A stretch of DNA of 8,383 nt. Source: Candidatus Zhuqueibacterota bacterium (GTDB lineage Bacteria > Zhuqueibacterota > Zhuqueibacteria > Thermofontimicrobiales > Thiofontviventaceae). The DNA lies in the NCBI GenBank assembly GCA_014729735.1, contig WJJN01000774.1:1-8383 (forward strand), in the 5' to 3' direction. Numbering within the stretch: position 1 is the first letter of the stretch; each line of letters starts with the position of its first letter. Shown piece after piece: positions 7,222 through 8,383 of this stretch. The notes under the pieces are model-generated. The model saw only the letters and a list, made by a program, of their open reading frames with translations. It had not been told where the DNA came from and searched no databases. Made by a program: the position numbers and the translations under genes.

Positions 7222-7550
7222 TTATTCCTTGAGCTTTGTGATTGCATTATCTATAGATTCGATCAAGTAGCTCATGTCATTTTCGGTTAAATCCGTTCCA
7301 AACGGAAATGAGAGCATGTTGTCAAAAAAGCGATCCGTTTCAGGACATGCGGCTGTTGCGTAACCATCTTTCTGAAATAAGTCATACCGGTAAAGCGGAT
7401 AATACTGAACGACGCATTTTATTCCGTATTCCGTAAAAAGCAGGTCGATCAGGTCATCGCGGTTCTCTCCGATTGTAGTTCCATCAATTCTTGCTGGCAG
7501 CGATCTATGTTTATAACAAACCAGCACGGTGGAAGGTTATTAGCAGGATG
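7222..7550 (-). pseudogene. 5'-truncated DegT/DnrJ/EryC1/StrS-type sugar aminotransferase
   Basis: Only the C-terminal quarter of a PLP-dependent sugar aminotransferase remains. The clear part is TIGENRDDLIDLLFTEYGIK, CVVQYYPLYRYDLFQKDG, then PETDRFFDNMLSFPFGTDLT and a C-terminal ESIDNAITKLKE ending at TAA 7222-7224. Just upstream, another frame carries PPCWFVINID, the strand normally preceding this block, so a frameshift near 7495-7503 also seems present. The PLP-binding lysine and the whole large domain are absent. Homology fades at about 7545, where the + strand acyltransferase remnant begins. Family members add an amino group to a keto or aldehyde sugar; next to a KdnB-like oxidase a KdnA-like role is the natural guess. 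The ATG at 7527 in the clear frame is not a credible start. Confidence 0.8.
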
Positions 7551-8174
7551 AAATAGAAGCAAGAGAGAAGGCACTTGAGGTTGTGAATAATGTTTATTTG
7601 AAAGAGAAGAAGTGGGTAAAATCCGCTGAAAAAGAAATTGCTCCAGAGATCGATGATAGGGTTCGCTAATCATGGTTTTTAGCCACAGTAAACAAGAAAC
7701 CTGGCGGGTGTGCTTCGACTTTGGTACGATCCTCCGCTGGATTCCCCGCCTGAACTGAAAGTGGCACTGCGTCAGGATATCGATTTTTCAAAAATGCGAG
7801 AAAATGGGAAATTTGCGGAAATCGGCAGATTTATGATTCTACCTGGGTACCGCCGCAATATTCGAATAGCTATAAAACTGATGCCAATGGCAATCAAGGA
7901 AGTCGTTGAGCGGGATTACACTCATTTCCTTACAGACGTGTTTGAAGGCGATCCGCATTCTCCGCTACAATTTCACACAAGAATTCTGGGCTTCGAAGTA
8001 ATCGGCACACATCTGCATGGTGAACTCAATTGCAGCCTGACGCGTATTATTCTAACACTTGATATTTTAAAAGCATACAAACGAATTAAAGATCGACGGA
8101 ATAAAATCTACCGCATGCTTTCCTCGAATGTTCGCACTATTTTGGATAATAAATTAGCGGCAGTTACCGAATAA
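7544..8174 (+). pseudogene. Broken GNAT-like N-acyltransferase (FeeM-type)
   Basis: The readable product starts EIEAREKALEVVNNVYLKEK and KWVKSAEKEIAPEIDDRVR, then hits TAA 7667-7669, then continues in the same frame SWFLATVNKKPGG. Removing one base near 7709 joins this to VLRLWYDPPLDSPPE, KFAEIGRFMILPGYRRN and LGFEVIGTHLHGELNCS, ending at TAA 8172. Order and motifs (VYLxE, FLATVNxKPxG, EIGRF, GYRR, LGF) fit the GNAT acyltransferases related to N-acyl amino acid synthases. This is a family-level match from memory. The 5' end is gone: an in-frame TAG at 7541 and the neighbouring aminotransferase remnant leave no room for a normal start. The GTG at 7710 is in frame for the last 154 residues but lacks a ribosome site and would omit the N-terminal part of the fold. 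Confidence 0.68.
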
Positions 8175-8253
8175 GCGCACATGGGTATTTACAATATTAA
8201 TTTTGAAATTTTGTGCTTCAGGATAACTGATTAAGGAATAACCGGATACCATT

Positions 8254-8284
8254 TGTTAATAAAGTGTGGATAAAGTGTGGATAA
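8254..8284 (-). promoter_or_regulatory. Array of three DnaA-box-like sites with 11-base spacing
   Basis: Two perfect consensus DnaA boxes (TTATCCACA on the - strand; TGTGGATAA on the + strand) start at 8265 and 8276. A third site, TGTTAATAA at 8254, matches 7 of 9 and keeps the same 11-base step. A further 7 of 9 match is at 8218-8226. One helical turn per step would put DnaA monomers on the same face of the DNA. The surrounding 209 bases hold no gene. Confidence 0.65.
8261..8282 (+). repeat. Perfect 11-base tandem repeat, two copies
   Basis: AAAGTGTGGAT occurs twice head to tail (8261-8271, 8272-8282). Each copy, with the following AA, contains the DnaA-box consensus. Confidence 0.9.
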
Positions 8285-8383
8285 ATTTACTGCATTTCTA
8301 ATGTAATCTGAATGTAATATGTTTGACGATAATTCGTAAACAAATAAATGCAAAAAATTTAATGAATTAAAGAAAATAGCAAA
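8283..8383. other. AT-rich non-coding end of window, possible unwinding element
   Basis: The last 63 bases (8321-8383) have 13 G or C, about 79% AT by my count, and no coding frame I recognise. Beside DnaA boxes this could be a DNA unwinding element. It could also simply be the promoter region of a gene beyond the window. Confidence 0.35.
8300..8321 (+). repeat. Second 11-base tandem repeat, 10 of 11 identical
   Basis: AATGTAATCTG (8300-8310) is followed directly by AATGTAATATG (8311-8321). It lies between the DnaA-box array and the very AT-rich end of the window. Its 11-base period equals that of the boxes. Confidence 0.75.

Noticed and set aside
7222..7527. Complete small gene starting at ATG 7527
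   Set aside because: The first 15 or so residues are not family-like and the other frame holds PPCWFVINID at the same place; it is a truncated aminotransferase.
7710..8174. Stand-alone 154-residue gene starting at GTG 7710
   Set aside because: No spaced ribosome site, and the family's preceding segment (FLATVNKKPGG) is present just upstream in another frame, so the frame is the 3' part of a broken gene.
6200..8174. Mobile element causing the gene damage
   Set aside because: No transposase, integrase, terminal inverted repeats or target-site duplication could be seen near any break.
8261..8282. Start of a CRISPR array or plasmid iteron array
   Set aside because: Only two perfect 11-base units with no spacers, and the unit is explained by the DnaA-box consensus.

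Overview
The window looks like chromosomal DNA of an anaerobic or microaerophilic member of the Fibrobacterota-Chlorobiota-Bacteroidota (FCB) superphylum or a related candidate phylum such as Calditrichota, KSB1 or Ignavibacteria. The main clue is a very large secreted protein ending in a type IX secretion (T9SS) type A sorting domain with the core QNYPNPFNPSTT, which is typical of those groups. A one-iron superoxide reductase fits an oxygen-sensitive lifestyle. The assignment to a phylum is inference.

Left part (1-2500, + strand): a stress-flavoured group of a COG1926-type phosphoribosyltransferase, a class II superoxide reductase (neelaredoxin) closed by a textbook rho-independent terminator, and a bacterial eRF1-like protein (baeRF group). 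A long hairpin at 2435-2482 separates this group from the convergent genes that follow.

Middle (2503-6017, - strand): an intact 858-residue DUF3160 protein with signal peptide and T9SS tail, with a plausible promoter, and upstream of it a LysE/RhtB-type membrane exporter. The 5092-5339 gap between them holds only regulatory-looking AT-rich DNA.

Right part (6200-8174): a graveyard. On the - strand, in transcription order, lie a 5'-truncated and frameshifted DegT-family sugar aminotransferase, an iron-dependent alcohol dehydrogenase (KdnB-like) whose middle of roughly 230 residues is deleted, and a NeuA-type CMP-sugar synthetase carrying one -1 frameshift and one in-frame TGA. Intergenic gaps of 4 and 1 bases show they were one operon, followed by a hairpin. 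The three activities (oxidation, amination, CMP activation) match the logic of the Shewanella 8-amino-Kdo route, so this was probably a surface-glycan sugar cassette. Facing it on the + strand is a GNAT-like (FeeM-type) acyltransferase, also 5'-truncated, with an internal TAA and a 1-base insertion. The two truncated genes meet head to head near 7530-7555, as if one deletion had removed both 5' halves.

Far right (8175-8383): AT-rich non-coding DNA with two perfect 9-mer DnaA boxes (TTATCCACA on the - strand) plus a third weaker site, all spaced by exactly 11 bases, followed by a second 11-base repeat and about 79% AT DNA. This is a candidate replication origin or DnaA-controlled promoter, and is the most striking non-coding signal in the window.
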